The translations under genes were made by a program, and so were the position numbers. A stretch of 38,075 nucleotides of DNA from assembly GCF_000003605.2 (NCBI RefSeq), contig NW_003142304.1:515188-553262 (forward strand). The letters run 5' to 3'. The notes beneath the pieces were generated by a model, which was not told the origin of the DNA, did no database searches, and was given only the letters and a program-made list of their open reading frames with translations. Origin of the DNA: Saccoglossus kowalevskii (lineage: Eukaryota > Hemichordata > Enteropneusta > Harrimaniidae). Of this stretch, positions 1 to 12,000 are shown piece after piece; positions within the stretch are counted from its first letter, which is position 1, and each line of letters begins with the position of its first letter.

Positions 1-1156
1 ATCAAGTAATAAAAGCATGATTAAAAGTTTAACAAGTTGATGCCATATTGGAATGGATTGCAAGGTGAATGCAAGTTTCTCTGATTGAAACTAATGTCCT
101 GACAAAACACAAAACCAAAGAATAACGATTTTTCAGATTTTCCCTGAAGTCATTCAAAGGTTTTCTCTCTCGAAGAATAATGTTACAGGTACTTAAGATT
201 GATCAGATATAGCCCGCAGAATTTCATTTTAAATGGATTTTTCTAATTCTCCATTACCCTAGCCTTTTTATTTTTGACTGAAGTATGGCATTCAAAGATA
301 ACTGTCTAGGTGGAACTGCATGCAATCATGTTTTCAACTTGACTCCAATCAATTAAAGTTAATTAATAATTAGTAGCTCACGATTTGCACAACTGAGTTC
401 CCTTTGATTGATTGACTCAGTTAAGAATGATTCTTTTCTTGGAAATTGCTGTCTTGAAATTCTAGTGTGCTTTGCTCTGTGTTGGCAACTAAATAATTGA
501 ACTGCAAAACTAATGCAGTCTTCTCCATCATTTCACGTAAAATCCTCCAAGGCAGAGCACTCATTTCCGCCGCACCTGCTGATAAGAAGACAAGTATTCT
601 GTAGAGAAAATTAAAGACTGAATTATGAATTTATCAAAATCTTGGGAGTTTCACACTCTGTTAAGTACAAACTGACCGTTCAGTATGGAGAAATTATCAG
701 AAAATTATATTTATCAAAGTATGACTTGAATTTCATCATAAAAACAATAGTATCAATGACGTGTATTTATCCTGTAGGTATTAATGTTAGGGGCCTCTTG
801 TTTAATTTAATATGCAGAATCGTTAAAGCATCAGAAGTAATGGATTACTGCTAATGGTTATTAGTATGCGCAGTATGCAAATGATCTATTTGGCCTTGTA
901 CTCCCATGTGTAATGATTTCTGTGCATGGAATTATGTTTGTTTGCGTTGCACAATATCATATACATGTACTTTATGTTGAATATAATTGTACATAGGTGA
1001 TACAATGTTGTGCCAGCAATCACATATACTCATTAGTATAGATACTCAGTAGTCAAATTCTACTTCAAGATTATATAAATAGCTGCCCGTGGGAGTCGTA
1101 ATTGTTTTTGCGGTTGTTTTTATCACACTGAAATTTGTTATGTATTGTGAATAGTT

Positions 1157-1320
1157 TAAAGCGAGAGGGTTGTCACCTGCGCACGTGCGGGAATTGAGTC
1201 CCAAGCGATGATAACAACACACTTTAAAAACGCAAAGGCATATGGGTAGACGCTTGTTTGTAAACAACGACACGCTATGACCATCTGACGCACGCGCAGG
1301 TGACGACTCTCCCACTTTAA
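1157..1320. mobile_element. Short inverted-repeat element flanked by TTAA (piggyBac-like MITE)
   Basis: The left end reads GCGAGAGGGTTGTCACCTGC and the right end is its near reverse complement (GCAGGTGACGACTCTCCCAC), giving about 25 bp of terminal inverted repeat on a 160-bp element. TTAA lies at both borders (1157 and 1317), the target duplication typical of piggyBac-type elements. It has no coding capacity and is more GC-rich than its surroundings. The family assignment rests only on the TTAA borders. Confidence 0.65.
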
Positions 1321-2332
1321 ATTAAGCTATACCTCATTTTACTTTGTAAATTATGTTAAATTTTAAAACTCAAGAAAACTTCTTATGAGGAAATATTGAT
1401 TGAAAATTATAATTGTATTACGGACTGCTTTCAATGCAGCCAATCTGCAATAATGAGAAACCCTGAAGATGGAAACGCATACTTTTTACTGGTACATGTA
1501 AATCAGCAAAAGATTAGTCCATTAATTTAATGACAAATTTACCCACATTACTGATACATGCGTGTGTACAATGTTTGGATAAATCCTTACTCTGCAAAAT
1601 AGCATTGCTTCCCATATGAGATAAACTCTAAGATGGCCATTTAAATTTGAAAATTCAATGTGGGAATTGGAAATCTCACTTTCATTTCTATGCTAATGTC
1701 GTGCTTCATTCTCGAGACCTTGTCTGTAACTTGAGTAAATCAAAATTCCTAGCACGTCCTGGGTTATAGCTCTCCCACTTCACTCTGTAAACAGCTATAA
1801 TTGTATTATTGCTTATTCATTTAAATTTAACTTGCCTTTATTAACTTTCGCTGACTCTATTATAACATAATTGTGAAGTATTGTGCTTGTCTTACGTTAT
1901 GTTTTTATTGGAGCACTCACCTTAACCTTTAGTTTGTATTGTTACTTGGCACGTAGTTACTACTTCCACATAGCAGGATATTTCACTCAGGGATTCATAG
2001 TGTCTCACTTCAAAGAAATGTTTCTATATACAATGATCATTGGTTCCGTTATTGAATTCATAATTAAATCAATGCTCCCTGTATTATTATTATTAATTGC
2101 TGGGGTGATCAATATTGTTTATTTTAACTTTTATTGGATGATTCTTATCATTACATAATCTTTTCACAATACTTGTTTGTACTGATAATGATAAAAGTAC
2201 CAGTATATGGGATAAAATGTTGCTGTCATGATCGTTGTTGTCGTCGTCGTCGTTAACATTTTCCCAGTGGTCATGATAATTATTCTGTATCTAGTCACAC
2301 TTCAATGATTATATCTTGAGCATACACTCTTT

Positions 2333-2376
2333 ACCATATTTGGTGTTGGTACACACCATATTTGGTGTTGGTACAC
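2333..2376. repeat. Perfect 22-bp direct duplication
   Basis: The unit ACCATATTTGGTGTTGGTAC followed by AC occurs twice head to tail with no mismatch. Just upstream (about 2233-2254) is a short GTC/GTT trinucleotide run. Nothing suggests function. Confidence 0.9.
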
Positions 2377-4139
2377 ACAATTTAATACATTGGTTGTAGT
2401 GTACATGTAGTTAAGACATTGTGACAAAAAAAAAAAAACATTTTGCGTGGGTAGATACTATCAAATATTCTGTATTAGGAGTGAATCGTCAATAAAAGCA
2501 TATTTGAGTTATATTATAATTGACTAATTATCCTCATTTTTTGTACTGCTTTCACTGAATATGACGATAATGATATCTGAGTCACCTATTATCATGAGTA
2601 CAAATCCAACAAAATTACAGACTAAATTTCTTTTAATATTGAATTTGTACCATGGCCAGAGAATACTAGATTTGTTCATTTTGCGACGCTATTAAACTAT
2701 TTTGAAATTAAAATACTCACTTCTTATTTGAAACCAAATTGTTTGGTCAGTGTATATATGTTGGGTTTAATATTCTCATGAATTCTGATTATTCATCCTA
2801 TGATAGACACTCAGGACACAAGATGGCAATACTACTATGTTGAGTTGTTGTATACAACAGTGAAATATTATAATCCCAAAATTGAGCAAATGATCCCCTA
2901 ACCACATCTAACTACCCGACCCTGTGAGGAAATTCTAAATTTGCAGTTTTTAGATTCATCAATGTTAGTATTTGCGGATAGATATTTTTCAGGTATTCTG
3001 TAAATAGATGTCTGAACACAAGTGAATTGTACTGGTAAGGATGCTGGCACTTAACTAATAGTTTCTTGACATGTCTATCCATTTAAAGGATTTAAAGGTT
3101 TTTGATTAATCTACAATGTAGCAGGTTAATTATTTGTGCAAATCTGAAATGTGATTTTGCATTCACTCTGGGATCTTGCGATTTGTGTAAAATGCACGGA
3201 CCGAATATCTGTCGCAAAAAAATATTTTACCCTTTTTTTTTGCGTTTCAGAAAAAAACATTATCAGCTATCGATAAAATATTTTAAAACTTTTCACCAGT
3301 AGGAAGTAATCAACACAAGAGCCCTCTAGTAACAAAAAATACACATAGTAAAAGTCTTGTGGTGTTTCAGCACAAAATGGCAGTATGAGGGTACAGAGAT
3401 ACTTTCTAACCGCAAAGAACTCTGGGAAGAAGAATGTGTCTATTGCTCTCTAGTCTATCAGAGTTACATTGATGCAATATTCAATGTTAATATCTGATAT
3501 GCAATCCCTGAATGATTGCCTGCTGGAAATATAACATTTTATGATTTTACATTATTAAATGGTATCTATTTATGATTCAGAAACAACCACAGAGTAAGCA
3601 TTAAAAGGTCCTGTACAATTTGAACAGTATGTGTTCCACAGCTAAATGTTAGTTTATCGACCAAATTGCTATAGGTGTTTCAATACTATCTCAATCGCTG
3701 TGTTTACCAATTAAGTTTCTCGAAAAACCTGTGGGGATTCCTCGTTATTCACCCTAAATCATCAAGTCTCATATTTCACTCTATATGGAGCAAGCTATTC
3801 CATCCATCAAGGTAGTGAGTCTTGTCCTGGTGATGTACATGATTTATATATATATATGGTTGGCATCATTGCGACTATAATTGGGAGTAGCCTAAAACGA
3901 CTGCTACTGCGGTGGCGTATGTGTAATTTAAATAATAGCCTGCTTGGCCAACAATGCATACAATGTTTGCTGGGTTTTACTAGATATAATGTTGGTACGA
4001 AAGATAAGATTCCCAAACCAAATCAGTTAATGGTATTTTATTCATTAAATATGTATATGATAAACAATTAAGGTCAACTCGTACTTTTTTTTTGGGATAA
4101 AAAATGAATCCAGACATGGACGATTGTTTCATCTGAGCT

Positions 4140-4177
4140 CTGTGCACTGACTGCTGTGCACTGACTGCTGTGCACTG
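4140..4177. repeat. 14-bp tandem repeat, about 2.7 copies
   Basis: The unit CTGTGCACTGACTG is repeated without mismatch and the third copy breaks off. The central GTGCAC is palindromic. Confidence 0.9.
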
Positions 4178-4944
4178 CATGCAAAATTCTACACTCCCAT
4201 TCAACTGCTCGTATATACATCTGTGAATAGGGTTATAAAGGCGGCAGGTGTCATCTGGCAGAGGAAATTATCATATCTCAAAATATGAAAGCTTTCCAGT
4301 TGAGTTGTACGTACATGTTCATAAAAATAGATGACCTATGATAGCCAATGTCAGCTACTTACTGGATGAGTTGAAGATCCGAATCATCACTGATATCCTC
4401 ACTGGGTTACAGTTGTATCTAGGTCACATTATCTGCAATGTTATCTGTATAATCCATTCAATGATAACTAAAGGAATGGTTTAAACTGGCCTGGTCGTAA
4501 ACTTGCTGTCAATTGTATTACCAGTGCATGCGGTTTATTTTGCAGTGCATTTTGGTAAATCCATTTTTTGATTTGTGAGAAATATTTTTACCTGCTGTGT
4601 GCTAGGAGCCTAAATTGAGTAAATATGTGTGTGTGTGTGTATATGTGTGTGTGTATTTGTGAGCAAGCTGTTCAATATCTCAATAAAGGCTTTAATATTC
4701 CAATATATTATCACATGAGAAGCTCTACTGCATATTTATGCATATTAATCATCTAATTTGCATAATAAATACCATTTTGTACATGTTCTTTCACCGCGAC
4801 TACCTACCTTCCTAACAAATTCTAACAAAAATTCATGATAACTTTCCTATCACAAATTTACACTTTATGAAATAACATATGCGTCGGAGCAAGTTGAAAA
4901 TCCAGGTTTACACTTATTCATGAGTATACATTAGTCACTTTTTA

Positions 4945-5306
4945 AGTGTGCCCTCTAAAAGACATGATTTTGACGGAATTCAGAGTCAAAATGGAATCTC
5001 CACAAATCAAGTTGAGTCAGCTTGTCTTCAAGAGTAAAATATAATTGTATGGGACTCCATAGATGACTTGAGTACCAACAAAAATTTTGTGGCCTCTGAT
5101 TTCCTTTGTTTTTACACTTATTGGCTTTATAAAAAGTGAATTTTATTTCACCAAATTACAAATTCTGCATCTATATGGACAATGTTTTTCAAATTCACTA
5201 TATCAATGTCAATGTCAATGATGCGCTTGTGATTTAGCACAAGTAGTTGCATCACAGCAAATCTTTGTATATCAGTGACGCGTCATATCTACTTAGAGGG
5301 CACACT
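4945..5306. mobile_element. Inverted-repeat element with AGTGTGCCCTCT ends (hAT-like MITE), copy 1
   Basis: The left end AGTGTGCCCTCTAAA is mirrored by TTAGAGGGCACACT at the right end. The 362-bp element has no long reading frame. Its right part, reversed, matches the left part of the element at 16352-16635, including AAAGATTTGCTGT, so the two are one family in opposite orientation. CAGTG-type ends suggest the hAT group, but no clear 8-bp target duplication is visible, so the class is uncertain. Confidence 0.65.
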
Positions 5307-5989
5307 CCTAATTTTACAGTTTAGTTGGATATTCCGACAACTCTAATTATACCTCCCCTTCACTCTCTCCTATTGTGGATCCTATAGTAGTCGCCGTGGA
5401 TGTAGAAATCGTGCAAAATGTGCTAAAAATTCATTTCAAATCCATGCATGTTGTTTTCCTTGTTTTGTCATTCATATCATATTGCATTGCTTTCGTTTAT
5501 TCATGTACTTGTTGTTCTGTCAATCTGCCGCCACTGAAAAATATATATCTGAAGATGCCGAACTAAGCGTCTGCATTGTGGCATGTGGGAAAAAGTAAGA
5601 TGTAGTCATGGTGATGGAACTCTCCTGTAAAAGCCTGGGTTATAAATAACTAAATTTGTTGCCATCGATTCATGTTTTATACTTATTTTACCATCTTTTA
5701 TTACATGCTTCTCACAACCCTCTCAGGTGGTTGTCTGTTTAACACTGAGTTTCACCTCATTTGTATTTTATATGGTTGATTCCTATTTGTAAGTAGGAAC
5801 TTTTTCAACTCTCTACGTGTGCACCCCGTCGTCGGCATGTGCATGCTCGGCAAATTGTCCTGTCCATCTTCGTCCACCGTACCACGTCTTGTCACATACT
5901 TCCAATGTGTTGGTTTATGAATGTATATGTTGTCACTGTTGTGTGCATTTTTTAGTCTTCGTTTTTTTTATACTTTATCATTATTTTAG

Positions 5990-6051
5990 GTACTGGTAAT
6001 ATTTCTGCTGTCTCTAGCATCTGTTGGTGTGTATATTTTCCAAGCGGGGCA
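5990..6051 (+). CDS. KCNMA1: BK exon: transmembrane segment S1
   Basis: This exon encodes 20 residues beginning [12 protein letters not shown] plus two bases (CA) of a split Gln codon. The acceptor is a T-rich tract ending ATTTTAG and the donor is GTAAGT. The hydrophobic segment aligns with human S1 (VLVVLVFALSIG...), but appears two residues shorter before the conserved Pro-Ile-Glu of the next exon. The phase fits exactly: CA plus the first G of the exon at 7989 makes CAG. The outer S1 acidic residue (human D133) aligns with Gln here. This is the most divergent exon of the set; the call rests on its hydrophobicity, the VLV start, its phase fit and its position just before the S2 exon. Confidence 0.85.
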
Positions 6052-9000
6052 GTAAGTACAGCCTAAATAAATAGTGACTCCAAATTGGTAATATACATAA
6101 ATCAAAACCCGTTATTTTGGATTTTTTTCAAACTAATTTTTAATTAAAGGAACAGTTATTCACTAATCATCATTTTCATTACATCCAAGTCATCATTCAT
6201 TTTGTTGCTATGGTAATATTGAAAAAAACTTCTGGTCATATTTGTAAGAATTTTACAAATAATATTGTTTCCTTTTTGAAAAGTAATTCTAAAAAAAGCC
6301 ATGAAATTTAGGACATCCGCGAATTATAAAAATGTATTCCAATAATATTATGCCTCGTTAATAATTAACATTCTGGTAACAAATCAACGATTGAAGCAGG
6401 ATTTCATTATTATTAGATCTGTACCTAGCATTATCCCTAACATTCATCAATAAAAATGTAATATTTTGCTACATTTGGCTTCATAACGCTAAATGTTCAT
6501 TTACATGTATTCCACTCATATGATTTTTCGCAACCACAAATCAGTACAAAAGAGTTGGTACAGTTGCAATAAAAAATGCCTACCTATCTCTATTGAAAAA
6601 AATATTAGTCTTTGGGTGCTCATTTGGTAAGGGTCCCCTAGAAAAGTGTTTGTTGTCACTTATTAATATTCTGTGTGTGTTGCTCGTTATATGATGGTCG
6701 CTATTGGCAGTCATGCGTGAAGACTTGGTGCCAGCTCTCGTTATTAAAAGCACAGCAACAAATCTTAATATTGCCAGGCTGTTATAAAACTACAAATTGA
6801 TGTTTCCTGTGGTTACGGGTTCTACATATATGATCAGAGTAAACTTCATCTCATTTTCATCTGATATAGATACACAATCACAAAAACTGCTTTTTTCCCG
6901 ACATATTCACGTTATTCATCGAATGTTGCTGGGCTAATCATATATGCCAACATTTTTGTGCTCGTTTGATTAAAAAATTTCTCTATTAGATGTAAATACT
7001 AATAAATGATTGAAAATAAGCAGTTGCATGCCAGACAGCATTTTGAATTTATCTTCACTTTTCAAATATTAGACTATGTAATTTAGTTCCGTGTAAGCAA
7101 AAATTTTAATTATTTTGCGTTAACTCCATGTTGCATGATGCTTGTTAAAGTCTAGTGCATGTCTGTTGTGTTTTATAATCATGATATTTAACAAGTTGTT
7201 AAAGTATACAATATATGTGTTCTACTAACTCATTATTCTTCAGCACTGAAAATTTACAAGAGGATACTTATTACTTACTTGACATCAGTTTGGAATTTTG
7301 CAGAATGTCAGCTTCGACATAATTGGATTCTCATTGTCCAATGAGAAGTGCTTATAATTATACAGTACAAAATGTAGCTATATACATGTATGGTCATAAA
7401 AAATACAAACAAAGTTGTTACCTTTTGTTTTTGTTCTGCAAACATGGACAGTTCTTGCTCAGTTTCATGCAAATATTACCTTGTACTGTAAAATACTTTT
7501 TAGCTTGAATTGATTTTCGCTGAAAAGACTTTTTCGGTGTTTTGTATGGAATTTATTTTCACTGATTTTTAACAAGTTGAGTGTAAAATATAGGAAACAG
7601 GGAATATTCGCTGGATTTTAATTTCACTGAATCATTCGTTCAGTAAAAATAGCGAAAATTAGTTGTAAAAAAAAATAAAGTATTTTACAGTACATATAGG
7701 TCTGTTGCAACTTGTTTGTTGTTATCCCATATATATAAAATGAAGCATTTCATTTTTGACAACTTATAAATTATTTTATAAATTCTCACACATAGAAACT
7801 GCGAAAGTTTTCATATTTGGAAATTATTATTAAACTATACATTGTATATTATTGTTATTATTATTGAAAACTAATTATTTGAAAACAAACAATTCAGTTC
7901 AAATAAATGCTTTACTATTATATTGTATACATTTTATATCTCTTGTTGATGTACGTGTTTCTTATTATCAATGGTATTTTACCAACAGGCCTATTGAGAG
8001 GTGTTTCGATGTTGCCAATGATTTGGTATGGCAAATAGATCTTAGTTTCAACTTGGTGTTCTTGATGTACTTTGGTTTAAGGGTGAGTATTGTTTTCACT
8101 GTGGACATACGGTATAATCTTTTGTTTATTTTGCATTACCAGTACAGCATATAAACCATGTACTGTAATGTCAGTTGTGTCAGGTGAAACACCTCTACAT
8201 GTGTCAACAACATTTTGAGCCCAGGAGAGTGACAAGTTAATGCATACCTTGTCATAGTGGACAATGCTTTAATATACCATCTTCTGGATGATATCATTGC
8301 TTGACTGTATGCCCTGAGGTCTATATCTCTCTATCACTGTATTTATGGATGCTTTGTGTTGACCATTTGGGCAGGATAGTGACCAGTATGCACTCACATA
8401 GCACATGGCTTTATAAATTTATATAAACAATAATAAAACTATAGATATTGTGTTGACACCATTTGGGCAGGATAATGACTAGTATGCAGTCACACATTGT
8501 CTTATAAATACTGTATCAACAATATTGCCTTCAAATGTTGTGACTGTGATAATGTTTTGTAATAAAACCACAAGACATTGTATTGACACCGTTTGGGTAG
8601 GATAGTGTATAAATCACACAGCATTGTCATACTGTATGGAAACAACATTGCCTTCAATATATATTGTACATTTGTTAAGGAAATCTTAATTAATTCCACC
8701 AGTAACTCAAAATCATTGTATGGATGCATATTTTGTTTACAGTTCATTGCTGCAACTGATAGATTGTGGTTTTGGTTAGAGCTGAATTCTCTGGTAGATT
8801 TCTTCACCATTCCACCCATATTTGTTTCTGTGTATCTGAAAAGGCACTGGATTGGTAAGTTACAATGCTATGCATTATTAACACCGAGAAGCACTTAATA
8901 TTTAAAATGTAAGATGTCGGAATATTATATGCCATATCGATATCATGTGTACGTGTTCGGCAAACTATGAAAGTGTCATGGTGATTTCGTTGTTATTAAA

Positions 9001-12000
9001 AAGTAATTTGATTGTATTTAATATGTATCATATGTAGTTTCCTAAATAATTCAGTAGTGAAACCCCATTATAGTTTGGGTTTTACATTGTTGTATGTAGT
9101 GTGTTTGTCAGCCCCTGCTGGGCATAGTCGAAAGGCTTATTAAAAGTTGTACTGTGTTTTTGAGAAACATTTACCAGTAGTGAAACCCCAATATAGTTTG
9201 GTCTCCATATTCTGTATTTTTAGCTCCGCTTTCATTGAAGCTGAACGAGCAAAGCTCATGGGTTGACTGGACCTGTCGTCGTCTTTCCATCGTACGTAGT
9301 ATCGTACGTTGACTGTCAACTTTTATTCAAACGATTTCTTCTCCCAAACCGTAAGCTAGATCACTTTGCTATTTATAGCACAGCTACCTGTGGTGGTCCT
9401 CTGTCAAATTTGTTCATTTAATTTCATTTCAGACATCACATCCAAATCTCTATTCTTAGGGAATATTTTTGTCATTTTTGGTCAAAATGAATTTTTTCAC
9501 AGCTGTTAGTCAGATTGCATTGAAATTTGGCATGAATGTTTTTGACATGGACTAGACGCTGACTTCATTTCATGAGACCATATACAAGTGTCTATTTTTA
9601 GTATATATTTTGGTTTTTTGTGTGCTCATTTTGCATGTTATTGACTTCTTCTCCAAACCCGCCTGCCAGATTGCTTTGAGATTCATAATCTCATGGATGA
9701 GTCCTCTCTCAAATTTATTCATTTGGTGAAGATATCTCTATTATTGTGAAAGTTATGAAGTTTTTTGGTGAATATTTATTTTTTATTACTTTCCCATATA
9801 TTATATATGGGCTATGTATAATACATGGACTGTAATAGACAAGTCTATTGTTGGGTTCTGAACTACCAGGGCCAATGTTTTTCAATAATGTTTAATTTCA
9901 GGTCAAGGTCATTTCGGTGTTTATACGTTTTGCTGCTATTAGACAACTGTAACAGTTGGAAGGTAGTCTTTTTCAGTAGACATTGTGTTGGGTTCTGAAC
10001 TACCTGGGCGAATGTTTTCCATGGTATTTTTCAGTACACATTGTGTTGGGTACTGAACTACCTGGGCCAATGTTTTCCATGGTATTTTTCAGTAGACATT
10101 GTGTTGGGTACTGAACTACCTGGGCCAATGTTTTCCATGGTATTTTTCAGTACACATTGTGTTGGGTTCTGAACTACCTGGGCCAATGTTTTCCATGGTA
10201 TTTTTCAGTACACATTGTGTTGGGTACTGAACTACCTGGGCCAATGTTTTCCATGGTATTTTTCAGTACACATTGTGTTGGGTACTGAACTACCTGGGCC
10301 AATGTTTTCCATGGTATTTTTCAGTACACATTGTGTTGGGTACTGAACTACCTGGGCCAATGTTTTCCATGGTATTTTTCAGTACACATTGTGTTGGGTA
10401 CTGAACTACCTGGGCCAATGTTTTCATAGTATTTTTCAGTACACATTATATTGGGTTCTGAACTATCTGGGCCAATGTTTTCCATTGCATTTTTCAGTAC
10501 ACATTGTGTTGGGTTCTGAACTACCTGGGTCAATGTTTTCATAGTATTTTTCAGTACACATTGTGTTGGGTACTGAACTACCTGGGCCAATTTTTGCCAT
10601 GGTATTTTTTAGTGCACATTGTGTTGGGTTTTGAACTACCTGGGCAATGTTTTCCATAGTATTTTTCAGTACACATTGTGTTGCGTACTGAACTACCTGG
10701 GCCATCACTGATCACAGCCTATCAGATTACAGATTTATTAAATCTGCAATATTGCATAGTTCTCTTTTAATCTCTATTCTATTTTGAATTTTAAAAATCT
10801 TGTCCTGACTGGCCATATCATACTCCACAATCTCCATTTCTTCAAACTGGTAATAGTACAATAACCAGCTTCTTTTATGGTGCCAAATTTTATCAACATC
10901 GCTCCACCCTACGTTTCCAACTCACAGTTAGCAATTACAACAGTGCTCTCTCGACTGCAAGGTCGCTTGTTTAATTAAAATATGGGATTGTGTTTTTGAG
11001 AAAAATTTACCGATATTACTTTTCAAAAATAGAATGCTAATAGGCAAACTCTGACAACATCAGAATTCTCAAGTAAAATTACTTTTCCAGGAAAAACAAA
11101 GGGGACAAACACCACAGATGGATCTCAAATATTTGAAACTGAACGTAAATAACTTAATTAAAAAAAATATCAGTTTCAGGAATTCTAACATTTTGTATTA
11201 TTCTTTCAGTTTGTTTAAGTTACTGAAGTGGTCCTGATTTATATAGAAATTCGACATTGATGAAATACATGATCAATATATTGTCGGGTAGCATGTGCAA
11301 AATCTATGCACAGCCAAGTATGAAATTATATGTATCCAATCAGTGGTACTTTGGCTGATAACAAGACAATATATAACACTGATATATGATTAGCTAATTA
11401 ATTATCCCATACTTCATGCTGGTAGCTTGTGTCCTGTGTTAATTTAATACATTGAAGCTTTGAATTCACTGTTATATATATTTTGTCGAGCTCACTTGGA
11501 GTACAAATCAAATTGAGTAGATGATTGTAAAATATATCTTTTCGCAGATTTTAATTTGTTGAACGATAATAAATTATTGTGAATGATTAAAAATTAGTGA
11601 ATGACAACTCAGCCATTTTTTGTCAAATTATACATGCATTAAATATTTGACAGCTCCAACACAGAAGTGGAAATCTATAAAAGGCACACTCGAGCAGAGC
11701 AAATTTGTTTTTCTTAAATTCTTGTGTTTCTGTTTCTATTAATTTCTTGTTAATATTTTATAGTGAAATCCTATCAGGTACTTATTTATTGATAATAGAA
11801 ACTGTCCACAGTCCGTTGGGCACTTGCTGCAAGCTCATTAAATAATTAAATAAGATTAATGTGTGAATGGAATCATACTTTCCTTTGTCGATTTCTTGCT
11901 AACACTCATTATTTGACAGCTAAAATAGTCCATGTTATGAAGCAGCTTTGCAGTGCCACTTCTCTCAAGAAACAATAAGTTCAACCAAGTATAAAAATAT

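Larger units (their letters stand above)
1..5989 (+). other. Upstream intron of the BK gene (inferred), no exon recognised
   Basis: The S1 exon at 5990 starts with a splice acceptor, so this stretch must be intron or include undetected upstream exons. The conserved S0 segment and the linker just before S1 (a GWMT...KDWAG-like stretch in human) were looked for and not seen. It holds a TTAA-flanked inverted-repeat element (1157-1320), a 22-bp direct duplication (2333-2376), a 14-bp repeat (4140-4177), a TG tract near 4623-4660, a fragment at about 4720-4770 like the AT-rich units of 13612-15016 (GCATATTAATCATCTAATTT), and a larger inverted-repeat element (4945-5306). Nothing else stands out. 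Confidence 0.6.

Noticed and set aside
1883-2158. Hydrophobic open frame of 91 codons, considered as BK S0 or another membrane exon
   Set aside because: No match to S0 or to any known membrane family, and no splice-site support; hydrophobicity is expected from T-rich DNA.
2990-3027. TTTTTCAG acceptor and GTAAGG donor enclosing a short frame, considered as an upstream BK exon
   Set aside because: The translation shows no BK sequence and no conserved aromatic or acidic pattern of the S0-S1 linker.
10348-10708. Minus-strand open frames of about 80 codons with repeated [12 protein letters not shown]-like text
   Set aside because: They are a by-product of the 58-bp minisatellite read in rotating frames; there is no independent support for a protein.
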